A stretch of 64,000 nucleotides of DNA from Rostratula benghalensis. Its lineage: Eukaryota > Chordata > Aves > Charadriiformes > Rostratulidae. Made by a program: the position numbers and the translations under genes. Position 1 is the stretch's first letter. Each line of letters opens with the position of its first letter. Below are positions 51,501 to 63,048 of this stretch, piece after piece. The notes beneath the pieces are model-generated. The model was not told where the DNA came from and ran no database searches. It was given only the letters and a program-made list of their open reading frames with translations. The stretch lies in assembly GCA_013399305.1 (NCBI GenBank), contig VXAI01000019.1, positions 2,665,952 through 2,729,951 of the forward strand, read 5' to 3'.

Positions 51501-54500
51501 ATGGAGTTAGCAGGCTAAGCCTAAAAATAAGCCAAGAAAAAGGGGGGGAGCTGTTTTTTCACTGAGCAGGGTTTGTGGACAGGCAGAGACTGTTCAGGCA
51601 CCTCTTCATGGAGGAACGTGAGGGAAAGTTAGTCACTGGGTCTCCTCTGGCAGGAGGAAAACAAAGCCCTCAATGAACGAGATCATCTGAGTGGGGGTGT
51701 GTGAGGAGGCAAAGAGAACAAAGCAATTTGTAAAACTCTCTGGCACCGGGCAATTATAATTCACCCAGCAGGGCCTTTGGAAATCTTGAGGAGCAAACTG
51801 AATGTTCAGGGGAACCAGTAAATACGTAGGTGGAGAAAACTAATTTGAGAGTTGGAAGAGATGATCTCTGATAATTTCTTTGATCCAAGTAAGAACGCTT
51901 CTGATGTAAATAGTATGATGCTTGTGACTGCCAAGAAAAGAAAAACTGTAGGTGATGAGAACTTGTAGTAATGTCTGTTTAAAGCAGTGTGTTCCTCTTA
52001 TGCTTCTATTCAGATCAAGCAGGATCAGTAGCTATTTCTACCGAATAGTCAACCTTAGTTGCTATCCTTTTGTATAGCATGGATCTAAGATAACTGGCTC
52101 ATTGGAGTGGCACAAAACTTCATTTTCTCAAAAACTAGTCTGAACAACAAAACACTAAATATGCATTCATCCTTTGGTTTTGTATGGTTACCTCAGGCTG
52201 TAAGATTTGTGGAATCTCTGGGTGTGTGCACATCAGACGAGATGTTCCAGAGCCACTGGTGGTCTGTGCCATTTTAAACTGGTACATCTGCATGTCTCCT
52301 GCACTGCTTAGAGAAGGTACTGGCTCAGATCCCAAAGGAGGATGGAGATATCAAGGTAAGGCTTTGCCTCTGCTAATGAGCAGGCATGTCTTGCCATTCT
52401 GTCACAGACTCGAGTGCTGTTTTCATGGGTGTCTCATCCCCGTGTTTTGTTGTGTGATTTTGATACGTCCTCCATGTTTCTTCAGGCCTGAAAACCAGCT
52501 TGCTTAATCAGAAATAAATTTGTATGAAAAAAACCCGAAAACAGTAGAGTATTGGGGAATTACAGTATAGATATTGCTTTTTGGTAGTGGAAGAAGAAAT
52601 AGGTAAGTTTAGAAATGGTCAAACTTCTCTAACAAATTAAGTCCTGATCATTGTCAAACAATTTTTGTTGGAAAGTTAGTGTTTGGAGCTGACAATTATG
52701 ATCTGCTCAAGCTGGCCAACTGTGGCAGCTGAAATGAAGGCTGAGATATTTTAGTTGTGTCTTGCATTAAAACTCTATCAAAAAGAAAAACACCAGGAAG
52801 AAAATAGCTGGGCTGTATGACATTTGGCACGTCTTGCAAACTTAAGTTTGGTGGGTTTGGGGTTTTTTTTGGTTGTTTTTTTTTTTTTACAAGACCTGCA
52901 CTTCATTTTTTTTTTTCTGCTTAGACTTAACCTGTCCATCTCTGGCCAAAGCTGTTGGATGTGTCCTTGCCTCTGATGTAATGGAGGAGCAGACAAGCAG
53001 AGGTTCAGCATATTCCATTAATGCATAGCACATTAAAATGCAAGGAACTCTCGGGAAATAGCTGAAGCTACATACTTACCCATGCTGGATCAGAAAGCAT
53101 ATGCAATTTCCTGGTGTCTTATTCATTCAAAAGAGCAGCATCAGTTTCCACCAACAAGAAACTAGATACCTTTTGCTACTTCAGTATTATTCGTTTGTTC
53201 ATGTGAATTGACTGCTTCGGAGTAAATTAGTAGCTATTATTTTATAAAATCTCTTGGGCATGTTATGTAATAGTGCCAAGACAAATAAAGTGAAATGGTA
53301 GTGATTTGTATGAATGGATTTGGACAAAAGAAACAGTAACATGAACTATTATTCCTTTAAAAGAATATTTGAAAAACTTCAACTAATTGTCCCTTCATCA
53401 TATCCCATTATTTTTCAGTTCTATAGAGCCTGTATTCTGTGGCTCTAATCAAGACAATGTTCATAGATGCTGAAAAATGCTGAGGGCACTTTAATTTCAG
53501 ATCAAATAGGAGGAAGAATAAGAAATAATTCTTAAAAGGCTTGTTAAATTTCCAGCTCAGTTCTGTAACTTCACTGTTTTTGTATGTTTGGATGAACAAT
53601 TGGAATTTTGGCTGCCCAGTTGGACTAAACTATAGTATTGAACCTTCAAAAAGTTCATTTACACAGAAGCAGTATTTGCCCCATAGTGTAAACCATGTTT
53701 CGCTCCTATAAAAATATGGAAATCTATTCCTTTTCTTTTTTGCCTTAAAAAGATAGCTTCAACGCCAGAAAACTATTATAAAATTGAGACAATCTAATGT
53801 TTCAGGTGGGAGTTATATGGGGAAGAAGTAGTAATTTTCAGAGACGTATTGCATAAAGAATAAATACATGCTTAAGCAAACAAATACAGCTTACTTTACT
53901 GTTTCTGTAGAGCATCCACATAATAATGGAAACAAAGTGGTAATATTAAAGATGTTAAGATTGCTATTTCACTCATTCTGCATAATGCTTCCGTATCATC
54001 AGCTCTTCATATCTATGAATAAGTTACGTTTACTCTACAGATAGAACACCTAAGCACCATGCATGGAGGAATCAGTCCTTATTTATGAAAATCTTCTCAT
54101 AACGCCACAAAAATGAGGCATATAATTTCTTTACTCTCCAACCTAACCTGATTTCAGCAAGGTCCATTGCCAATTCTTGGCATTTTAGTCACATTAGAAT
54201 TTCCTGGTGGAATCCTCATCTTATTTTGGTCAATGGCAAATGGTGCCCATGACTAGAAAAATAACATTGTTAATCCAGCAGTGTCTACCATAATATCCTA
54301 ATTTTTTGGAATTTTCTGCCAGGCACGTATTTGTCATTTAAGCAGAGGTGGTGGAAAGATCATATTCTTCCATTATTTTCTTAATCTCCTCCGGAACTTC
54401 CCCACCTTCTGGGGTGTTTGTTTTTGGGTTTTTTTGTGTGTATTTTAACCTGTACAGTATTTATTCTCCTACCTTTTATTCTGTTCAGCATGCCCTACAT

Positions 54501-55718
54501 GTCTCAAAATGTTTTGGAGACTGCAGCCCTGTTGCCACAGCCCTGTTGCCTTCGTGTTATCACTATCACTTTTGATGGAGGTGCTGTGCAGCTTCAGAGA
54601 AGATGACTCCACTCTTCCATTCTTCCAGAATGGAAAAAGGTCCTTACATCACTGCAGCACAAATAATAATCTTAGCTCAAAAAAAGAAATTAGACTGAAA
54701 TTGCAGTTGTGCCTCACTCTTATTTACAAGCAATACTTCCATTTCTTGCACTTTATGAAAAAAGATTTTAGTAATCCACATGTTTTCTATATGGAACATT
54801 ACTATATAATCCACATTTTTGTCCTGCCCTATATTTTACATGTCATAAGCAGCAGCTCTACTGCTTTCCTATAAATCAGTGAAACTGCAAATAGGGTGAA
54901 AGAAAAATGGTTGGCTTTTCTAATTACAGAACACTGGAAAGATCAGAGCAGAGCAGCTCTTTAAATGGAAGGACACAACATTTAAACTCTTACTGTAACA
55001 AGGCAGCATGGCACACATTTACCCTTTCCTCACGATAACCATTGTAAGAGGGATGAGAAATTACAGAAGCGTTATCCATTCTTGTTGAAATGTGCAATCT
55101 TCTCTACGCTTTCTGTGAGTGCAGTTTTCCTGTGGAGTTAACACATGGTTACATCAGCCAATTCACAGCATTTGAATGCCAAGATGAGCAAAAGGGTAAC
55201 TTCTTTTAAGATGACGAGAAGGTGATTATCAAAGAACAAGTTTAAGGACAAACATTTCCTTATTTCCTCCATTAAACAAAAATCTGGTTTCCCAAAGAGC
55301 AGTGTAACAATGAGCTGTACTATTGTAGAAGATTTGCTGTTACAGAACTGTAATTCTGTACAATGTTCAGATTTTGATAAAACAAAGAAAAGCAGTTTGA
55401 AATGGAGCTATTCCTCCGGATCAGGTTATCCCATGCTCAGCAGTCACTTGTGGGTAGGAGCGTCAACCTGAAAGTGTGAGACTGTTCTTGGCAAAACCTC
55501 CAGGGTAATTCCCAGGTCAGGGTTTCTCACGCTTCCTGGCACGGTTCTCGCTGGCGCAGCAGAGTTTGGTTTTTCACCACAGAAAAATCAAGTGATTGCT
55601 TGAATTCCATGGGGGTGCCTCACAAAGATTCCATTTTTTTTTTAAAGTCTCAGGATAGCAATGACTCAGAATGCTTTTTTTTCTTCCAACCATAAACCTC
55701 TGGCTGCTCTGTATTTGT
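48516..55718. other. Unique non-coding sequence
   Basis: 7.2 kb without recognisable transposon or gene. T-rich tracts lie near 49287, 50970, 51186 and 52861. The 107-codon plus-strand frame at 52184-52507 and the 121-codon frame at 54509-54874 are unassigned. Confidence 0.6.
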
Positions 55719-55785
55719 AAAAAAAAAAAAAAAAACAAAACCCCAAAACCAAACAACATCAACAAAAAACCCCCCCAAAAAAACT
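55719..55785. repeat. Poly-A / A-C-rich tract next to CR1
   Basis: Seventeen A residues, then CAAAACCCCAAAACC and further A/C-only stretches including a C7 run, ending just before the CR1 fragment. It lies 5' of the CR1, so it is not that element's tail. Confidence 0.9.
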
Positions 55786-55787
55786 AG

Positions 55788-55895
55788 ACCAGGGCAACCT
55801 GGTCTATTTGGGGATGTCTCTGCTGACTGCGGGGAGGTCAGAGTAGATGACCTTTGGAGGTCCCTTCTGGCCTGGACCATTCTACGATTCTATGA
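55788..55895 (+). mobile_element. CR1 LINE 3'-end fragment
   Basis: Forward CR1 3' end: CAGGGCAACCTGGTCTATTT, GGGGATGTCTCTGCTGACTG, AGTAGATGACCTTTGGAGG, TCCCTTCTGGCCTGGACC, and the tail TTCTACGATTCTATGA. Only about 108 bp remain, and it is flanked on the 5' side by an A-rich tract. Confidence 0.95.
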
Positions 55896-56401
55896 ACTGT
55901 ATCACACCTGAGCAAGGGTTCAAGCGAGAATGATGGTGTTTGAGGGTTGTGTGTGTAGATGCTTAAGAGAACCTACAACATGCATGTTAAAAGATATTCC
56001 TGGAGGCCTACATTTTAAGCCCATGTCAAAGATGAATAAAAAAAATAGAAATAAACAGTGGCAGAGGGAACAGGTAGGGTGAATGTGTAGTGCCAGTTTG
56101 TGCCTTAGAGGTTATGAGTAATCTAAGGATCTTATTTCTGATAAAGGTCTAGTTTATTAGCTCATAACTGCAACAGAACAAACAGCTTAGACTCTCTCCC
56201 TTTGTGGTTACATTTCTTCTTCCCATCTGTTCAACTGGCTATTGCTTTTTCTATAATGGATCCTCTGCACTATTATAGTTCATAGTTATGTGAAGCAAAT
56301 AAAAGACATTATGAAAATGGCAAAGCAATGAACATCTCTCTTGGCTACAACAGAGTTTTAGCATTTCCTCCATGACAGGAAGAAAACTTGCTTTATTTTC
56401 A

Positions 56402-56499
56402 TCTGCTTTGATGCATTAAAGTTAAGGTATCTTAGTAGGAATGTAGATTTTCTGCTTTGATGCATTAAAGTTAAGGTATCTTAGTAGGAATGTAGATTT
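56402..56499. repeat. Perfect 49-bp tandem duplication
   Basis: Two identical 49-bp units, 56402-56450 and 56451-56499, each starting TCTGCTTTGATGCATTAAAG and ending AATGTAGATTT. There is no mismatch between units and no third copy, so it is a recent simple duplication or possibly an assembly artefact. Confidence 0.97.
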
Positions 56500-57379
56500 C
56501 TCCTCTTTCTTTTTAAGTGCTTGAAAATAAAGAATAGAAGGATTTTTGGATCAGCGCAGTATGTGCTACACCCTGACTTATGAATGATTTGGGTATGGCA
56601 AAAAGTTTTAAAACTTACAAAAAGTTCTTATGGCATTGTTTAGATATGTATTTCTGAAAGTACCACCCACAAAGTACTTTGTATTGTCAGACAACATGAA
56701 AGTATTGGGGGCTTGTAAGTAGTTCCACAGAAATAATGTTGTTTTTTTCCTGTGTGAAACAAATTTTCACCATGGTATTTCTGTAACTTGGTAATTGTGT
56801 AAAACGTGTATCTTACTAAGGTACATTTCATTGAAGTGTGAAGTGCAAAGAATTGTGGTTTTGTGTGGGGCTTTTTTTTTTTTTTTATGTGGGTGTGTTT
56901 TGTTTGTTTTGTTTTGTTCTTTTTTTTTTTACTGTGGCACAATTTAACTGGTGGTTGTGATGTGTCTGGGATTGTGGACAACAGAAAATACCTAGTATTC
57001 GATCTGTGCTACAGATCCAGAGTTAATATCTTGGTAAGTTACTTCCTTTCACATAGTCTAAATTAAATTATTCAGGTTGAATTATTTCGTATTTGCCGAA
57101 GGCTAGAATGAGGCAGTTGACTCGTGAGGGTTTCTTAAGCTTGTTAGTTTGTGTGAGACACTGGGAGGTCCTAATGTGGTCATCCAAGATGTATGGCAGT
57201 GATTTGTTGTGTCAATGATGCCAGACCCTGTGTGAGTTCCCAGGTCTCCAAGGCAAAAAAAAGGTGTAGAAGACAGAGCAGATAACGGCGCAAAGAAACC
57301 TTCTGTGAGATAAGGAAGCAGAACAGTAAATCTTGAGATTTATAGCTGGGGCAATGTCACCTGCACGATACCACCTGAC

Positions 57380-57465
57380 CTTTCCATAGTGCTCCTTCCT
57401 CTTTTAGATAAGAGGAAGACTTTTCCATAGACTTTTCCATAGTTGCTCTTCCTCTTTTAGATAAG
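57380..57465. repeat. Imperfect local duplication (~52-bp period)
   Basis: CTTTCCATAGTGCTCC...TTTTAGATAAG (57380-57412) recurs at 57432-57465 with a few changes. A smaller TTTTCCATAG doublet (57421 and 57434) sits between them. Nested duplication by slippage is likely. Confidence 0.9.
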
Positions 57466-57739
57466 TATGTTCAGGGGCTTCACTAAGTTCATGGTCACAT
57501 AAACTCCCTCCTGTGAGGTAAATTACGTTGGAGTCTACAAAAATGTACCTTTTTGCATGTACTGCCTTGCAATTTCCCAGCACAAATACTGAGCAGTGGT
57601 TGTGATGTATTATAACTACTTAGCAGTTTTTCACCATATGCTGTAACCAGCTGTCCAGGCAAAGGTGAAATGAAATATTTTATACAAGTAAATCTTTAAT
57701 ATTATATGACGACATACCCATTCATTAGAAACCTCCTTC

Positions 57740-57773
57740 TTTTTTTTTTTTTTTTTCTTTCCACCCCCCCCCC
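57740..57773. repeat. T17 / C10 homopyrimidine tract
   Basis: Seventeen T, then CTTTCCA, then ten C, immediately followed by AGG. It is low-complexity sequence that also happens to read as a very strong polypyrimidine tract of a 3' splice site. Confidence 0.9.
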
Positions 57774-59104
57774 AGGAAGGTTATATGGCCAAACAAATAC
57801 ATGTACCTCTACTGTACACAGTGAAGTGGAATGAGTATCAAGTTGTTATTCTCTTGAATGCTGAAAATATTAACTGAAATGGCAGAACATCAGCAGTCTG
57901 TTGAGGCACAGCAGTACACTCCAGCTAATGAGTTACACACTTTAATTTGCTGCATGGTAATCTATTATTAATTGGTAATTTATAATAAATGCATACTATC
58001 AAATTTATATCATCTAGCCATAGAAATGTAATTATGTTTTCAAAGTATGCCTTGTTATGAGTTTAAGTTTTGTGGTTGTCTCTGTGTACTTGTCTCTATT
58101 GGATAAACCTCTTTGAAGTACAGTACCTGGTTTGAGCTGAACTCCCCTGATGGTAAATTACCTATTATTTATTTATGCTTTAATCATCAAGCACAGAGAA
58201 TGTGCACTAGGTAAAAGCCTTCACACAGGTTCAACTAAGGCTCTATACAGTGAATTCCCTGAAATGACGTTAACTGAGAACATTTTCTCTCTTGCTCCCA
58301 CTCCTATTGTAATGATTAAGAGTTTTCTTGAGAGGAATATGTCTTAAGGAATAAACTGAATGGGGAAAGAGCTGAAGGATGGACCTACTGTGTCTTGCTC
58401 CACCACTTAAGTACTCGATGTTTAGCAGACAAGATGGGATTTTCTTTTTTTTTTTTAAGGGTTTTGAGAGAAGAAAGTTCTGCAGATTTTCTTTAGGCAT
58501 GGTGGCAAAGCTGAGAAACTTAAATTTAACTTTAGAGGTTTAAATTTCACATGGCAGAAGAGAGAAGAAATTAAAGGCCAAAGTGATGTGGTCTGAATGG
58601 AAAGGCAGATAATCTTAGCAGGTTAGTTTAGAATTAATGCAACAGGGCAATATAGACAAGCTTAAAAATTCAAATACATAAGGCCTCTCTCCAGATGCCC
58701 ACTGCAACATGTATGTTTAAAATGATAAATCTCTGAAAGCTGTTATTATTTGCCTTCTCATATTTGGACAACCAGATTTCAAACTTTCAAAGGCTTTTTG
58801 TTGATTGGAGATACTTTCAGTACCTGTTTGTTGAATAACTCCAGGTCAGCCTCAAATCCTCATAATTTTCCCCTTAAGATTCTGGGTGCTGGTGCTCAGC
58901 ACGCTCTTTGCTTTCATCAGTAGCTCCTCAGTGATCAAAAGTGTCTCTATCTCAAGAGAGGGTCATCAAGATTTTAAAATCCCTTTCTGGTAGCCCTGTT
59001 TCAACACTTGGAATTTCCAGCCAAGGTAGAACAAAAGAAAGAACAGATAATTTTGACTAGCTTTGCAGCCAGGGATACAGCAAGGAGCTTGTGAGGCTGG
59101 AAGT

Positions 59105-59270
59105 AGAATAGCATAAAATGGAATAGTTCCTGTTGGAAGGGCCCTACGGCAATCATCGACTCCAACTGCTTGACCACTTCAGGTCTGACCAAAAGTCAAA
59201 ACATATTATTAAGGTAATTGTCCAAATGCAGGGGACATCAACCACTCCTCTACAAAGCCAGTTCCAATAA
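59105..59270 (-). mobile_element. CR1 LINE 3'-end fragment
   Basis: Reverse-complemented CR1: AATGGAATAGTTCC, TGTTGGAAGGGCCC, CTCCAACTGCTTGACCACTT, CAGGTCTGACCAAAAGTC, ATTGTCCAAATGC and GGGGACATCAACCACTCC follow in the order of a known CR1 3'-end variant. The inner boundary is uncertain; similarity is lost after about 59270. Confidence 0.88.
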
Positions 59271-61990
59271 ATACATATATCTGGTTCCAAAACGGTATAT
59301 GGACTAATTTTGAGATTTATTGCGTCTTCAAATTTGCTTGTGAAAGGCAATAAGGCAGTAGCATTTTTACTGCTTAATTCATGTCTCCTCTTACTAAGAG
59401 GCCGTAAGTACAGGGAAGGCTTGGACAAGGAGAAGTTTCTATGAACTTTATTTTCAGAGTGGGTCATAAAGCCTGTTAACAAGAAAACTTAATACACAAG
59501 GAAGCACATTCAGCTAACATCTTTCAGTAAGTCTGGAGCAATGGAAAAGTACTGGGGAATTTTCACTTTTAGCATTGCAGATGGAATCGGGGAAGACTGT
59601 AACATTGGGATTTTCTTTTGAAAACAAGCAAGTTCTGTCTTTTCTAGAAAGTTCATGTCTGGTTTTGTGCCTGCATTCACACAGGCATTATTAGTCACCT
59701 CTCTGTAGTTACATTTACTGCAGATTACGCTTTAATCAAGCCTATAATCATTGTTTGAATAACTGTGTCTCAATTTGATATCACCGTCTTTAAATGAAAT
59801 TCACTTTTTCTGTAGTCACCTTATATAAGGAAAGTATACAGGACTGTTGTCCTAACTTAATGCTCTCCCTTTTTCATTTCCTTAAACCTAAAAAAGAAGC
59901 AAGAATGGTAAAACTATTCCTGCAAATTTCAGATTTAGTGCATGCGGCCAAGAAATGTCCCAGGTAAAGATTATTTTTTAACTTCTAAAATCACCCATGA
60001 CAAAACTTGCTGCTTCTATTTAGTTTGACAGTTTTAAGCACACTGATATGCCCTTGGCAGTGGTGAGATATATCTGACCTTTAAATTTTCGATGGAAAAA
60101 TTAAATCAGATTTTGGAAAATGGTTCCCAATGATGTTATTTTCCATTATCGTGCCAGCTTTTCTTGAACTTACCAGCTGTGCTTTGAACATATCTTTAAG
60201 GAATCATGGAAACCAAGACAAGAGGGAAGGAAGGTGGTCTTTAGGAAGCTGTAGACAGCAGACAGATGGAATATGAGTACCTTGGGGGACATTAGAGAGA
60301 CTTTGCCAATGAAGTTTGGCAGTTACATCAAGGTCAAGGAGAGATTGATAGCAATATCCCAACCTAAGATATTCTGCTCTGATGCATTAACATAACATTT
60401 TTTTTTCCCACTGCTGCCATTTTTGCATCTGTGTGTACTCAGGCTGCAGTACCGTGGGAGCTTGTGATGCCTTTGGAGCAGAGAGATTTGGCATTTCCAA
60501 CCAAACCCCCAGTATACAGGGAACTGCCTGAAGAAGAAGAATGAAAAAGGGGAGGGAGGGCAAGAGCACGTGAGAATGCCATATCTGTCATCAAAACAAG
60601 AAACCCAAGAATCTTTAAAGGGGAGTAACCTTAGAGAAAAGACTGCTTAGGAATTGGCGTGTAGCTATCTAACATCCTTTGTGGGTTTGGTTGGGTTTTT
60701 TTTTTTGTTTGCTCATTTGTTTTTTTTATGTGGCATTTTCCATTTGTATGGAAATTATATCATAAATCCATAAAAAGGTTTAGAGAAGTTGCTCACTGCC
60801 TTGTACACAAACACAGAATTTACAGGAAAGCATACAGGAGCACATTTTTTAAAGGAATTGACAGGAGCATTTAAGAGGGGGAGGATCATGCTGTATTTAC
60901 TTCATGCTCCTCCTCTGCATGTGTACTGGTGGCTACCGAGACAGAAGACTGGGTTGGATGGATCTGTCATATGAGACAATGTTTTTATGTTATTGAGCAA
61001 TATATTCCCTACTTTTTCAGAAAACGTGCGTTGTTTTCCCAAATCGTAAACTGTGATTTTTTTAAAGCTTGTGAACAGTCATTTTTAAAAGGTAATACTA
61101 TAAAAATACAAAGATAAAATCTGAAGTTATGTGATTCTTGAATTCATGTCCAGAATGTGCCCTTCTGCTCTGTATAGAGAGGATTTATCTGTGTTGTGAC
61201 CATCTGTGGTAAAAAAAGAAAAATTATTTGAGAGAGATTCCAGGTACCATAGTAGCAATGCCTCTTTCCCTCGGGCTGAGTTTTACTGGGATGCATTGAT
61301 ATGGTGAAGAGGAAGACAAAAGGAAAGGAAACCATGGATGACAATTCCATGAGCTTCAGCAGAAAGCTGCATGTTTTCCACAGCTGCTGTGTTTGATGAG
61401 GATTTCTTTAAAGGGTGTTTTTAAAACTGTGGATGATCAAGGCTTTGTTAGGCCTGGTATGCAAAGTCTAAGACCGCAAATACTGCAAAACTACACATCT
61501 GCTGAAGTCTCTAAAGATACCAAGGTGTATTTTCTGTAGCCCTTTGCCCATTGCAGAAGTGGGAGGACAACCTGTAGAGATGAAGTAAAAAAATCTTCCT
61601 GCTTTTTCTGTGGCAGAGGTGACATAAGATACTGTGATTTTGAGCTTCTGATCTGCTTTTTGGTCAAGCCAAGTCCCACAGACTCAGTTTTGTCTGAGTA
61701 AAGGCTGGATAGTGGGCCAAGTTCTCTTTGGTTATTACATAGCCTCATCCTCTCATTTGAAAACCTGCAACTTTGAACCTGAAATGGGCATTCAGAATAA
61801 AGGGCTCAGAACAACAGAATAAAGTGCAGGAGGAAAAGAGCTTGGCTGAAAAAATAAAACCCAATGCTTTTGCCACTGAAAGGAAAGGCGTGCTATCTGC
61901 ATGCTCTTTATTAAGACTCGTGTTTTCTGCTGAGGGAAGATAAGACGTGGGGGAAGAGAGAGTAGAAGTTTAAATTAGAATTGATATCAG
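59271..61990. other. Unique non-coding sequence
   Basis: 2.7 kb with no gene or transposon recognised. Short T/G-rich tract near 60683-60730. Frames stay under 90 codons apart from a 109-codon frame that overlaps the CR1 to the left. Confidence 0.6.
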
Positions 61991-62485
61991 ATGCAACGAT
62001 TAAGTATTGACAATTTTTCAGGCTTTGGAATGGTTCCCATTTGCAGCTGCAAGGCACTACGGCAGCTTTAGTATTTACGAGCACTTGGTGAGTACTCTGA
62101 CAGGTTTATTATTTGTTGGCTTTCTCCAGCATTGCACAGTAAAAATTGTTTTCAAAGAGTATTCAAAAGCGTAGCTGGCTGCCACTGTATCAAACCCAAT
62201 CAATCCACCAATGTATTTCACGTTCTTGATTGATAACTGGCTCAGCGGCTTGGCATTTTGGGGAAGGAGTGGAAGGGGAGCAGGTCTTGATGGTCATTAA
62301 TCCTTTTTCCCTGAGCCTCCCTCGGGCAACTGCTTGTGCCGTTATCCACATTTCTTCCTGCTGATTTCCCCAATCCCATGGCTGCTCAAACCACCACAAA
62401 TTCACCACTGTCCCTTCCACTTACTGTAGACCTTTCATCACACTGGCTTCAGCAGCCCTTCCGGGCTGATAGCGGTCAGGGGAAC

Positions 62486-62486
62486 A

Positions 62487-62514
<28 letters not shown>
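62486..62514. repeat. (CT)n dinucleotide microsatellite
   Basis: About 14 uninterrupted CT units followed by CCCTCC and a short TTTTA-unit run to about 62540. Confidence 0.95.
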
Positions 62515-62518
<4 letters not shown>

Positions 62519-62826
62519 CTTTATTTTATTTTATTTTTTTAAAATTGAGCCATTAATTTGATTGCCTACCTCAGTCTCCTTTCTTCCCTCTAAAAATTTA
62601 TGTCCCTTAGTGAACAGGAACATGAGGGTATGAATGTGCTTCCTTTAAAATCTCTTTTGGATTGGTGTGGATTGGGGTGAGATATGTTTTACAGTAAATA
62701 AGGCAGAGATTCCATCTGCTGGCTCTTCCACTGCTGCTTGAACTGGTTATTCGTGATGTTTTGCCCCTTGTGGTCCATGTTCCCATGAAGCCGAATAAAC
62801 TCTATTAGCTACTGCGGAGATGAGGC

Positions 62827-62864
62827 TATTTATTTATTTATTTGTTTGTTCATTTATTTATTTA
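62827..62864. repeat. (TTTA)n tetranucleotide microsatellite
   Basis: About nine TTTA-type units with TTTG and TTCA interruptions. Confidence 0.92.
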
Positions 62865-63028
62865 AATGCTGGCAAATTGTGAGCACGCTCACAGTGTGCT
62901 GACTGAAATGTCAGAACTAATTAAGCCAAACTGTTTCCAATGAAGAAAAAATAAAAAGTCATCTGTCATTACAAGGAACAGATATCTATAATTAATTGGG
63001 AGCTGGAATTTTTAGGGAGAAAGCAAAG

Positions 63029-63048
63029 AGCGAGAGAGAGAGAGAGAA
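63029..63048. repeat. (GA)n dinucleotide microsatellite
   Basis: About nine GA units with one C interruption near the start; purine-rich on the + strand. Confidence 0.9.

Larger units (their letters stand above)
55896..59104. other. Unique non-coding sequence with local duplications
   Basis: No recognised gene. It holds the 49-bp tandem duplication (56402-56499), T-rich tracts (56871-56930), a second local duplication (57380-57465), a long T-then-C tract ending in CAG (57740-57775), and AT-rich enhancer-like sequence at 57890-58060. A possible small spliced unit at 56985-57877 is discussed in the findings. Confidence 0.55.

Noticed and set aside
52313..52356. 44-bp segment open in all three plus-strand frames, ending at a good donor (CAAG|GTAAGG)
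   Set aside because: Too short to judge; the acceptor is ordinary and no neighbouring exon is evident. Kept only as a note.
55719..55785. CCCCAAAA-like units resembling a ciliate-type telomere
   Set aside because: Only one or two units and irregular; it is an A-tract/C-run low-complexity sequence. No vertebrate TTAGGG array is present.
60370..60390. TCTGCTCTGATGCATTAA, nearly identical to the start of the 49-bp unit at 56402
   Set aside because: Similarity ends after about 18 bp; coincidence is more likely than a dispersed third copy.
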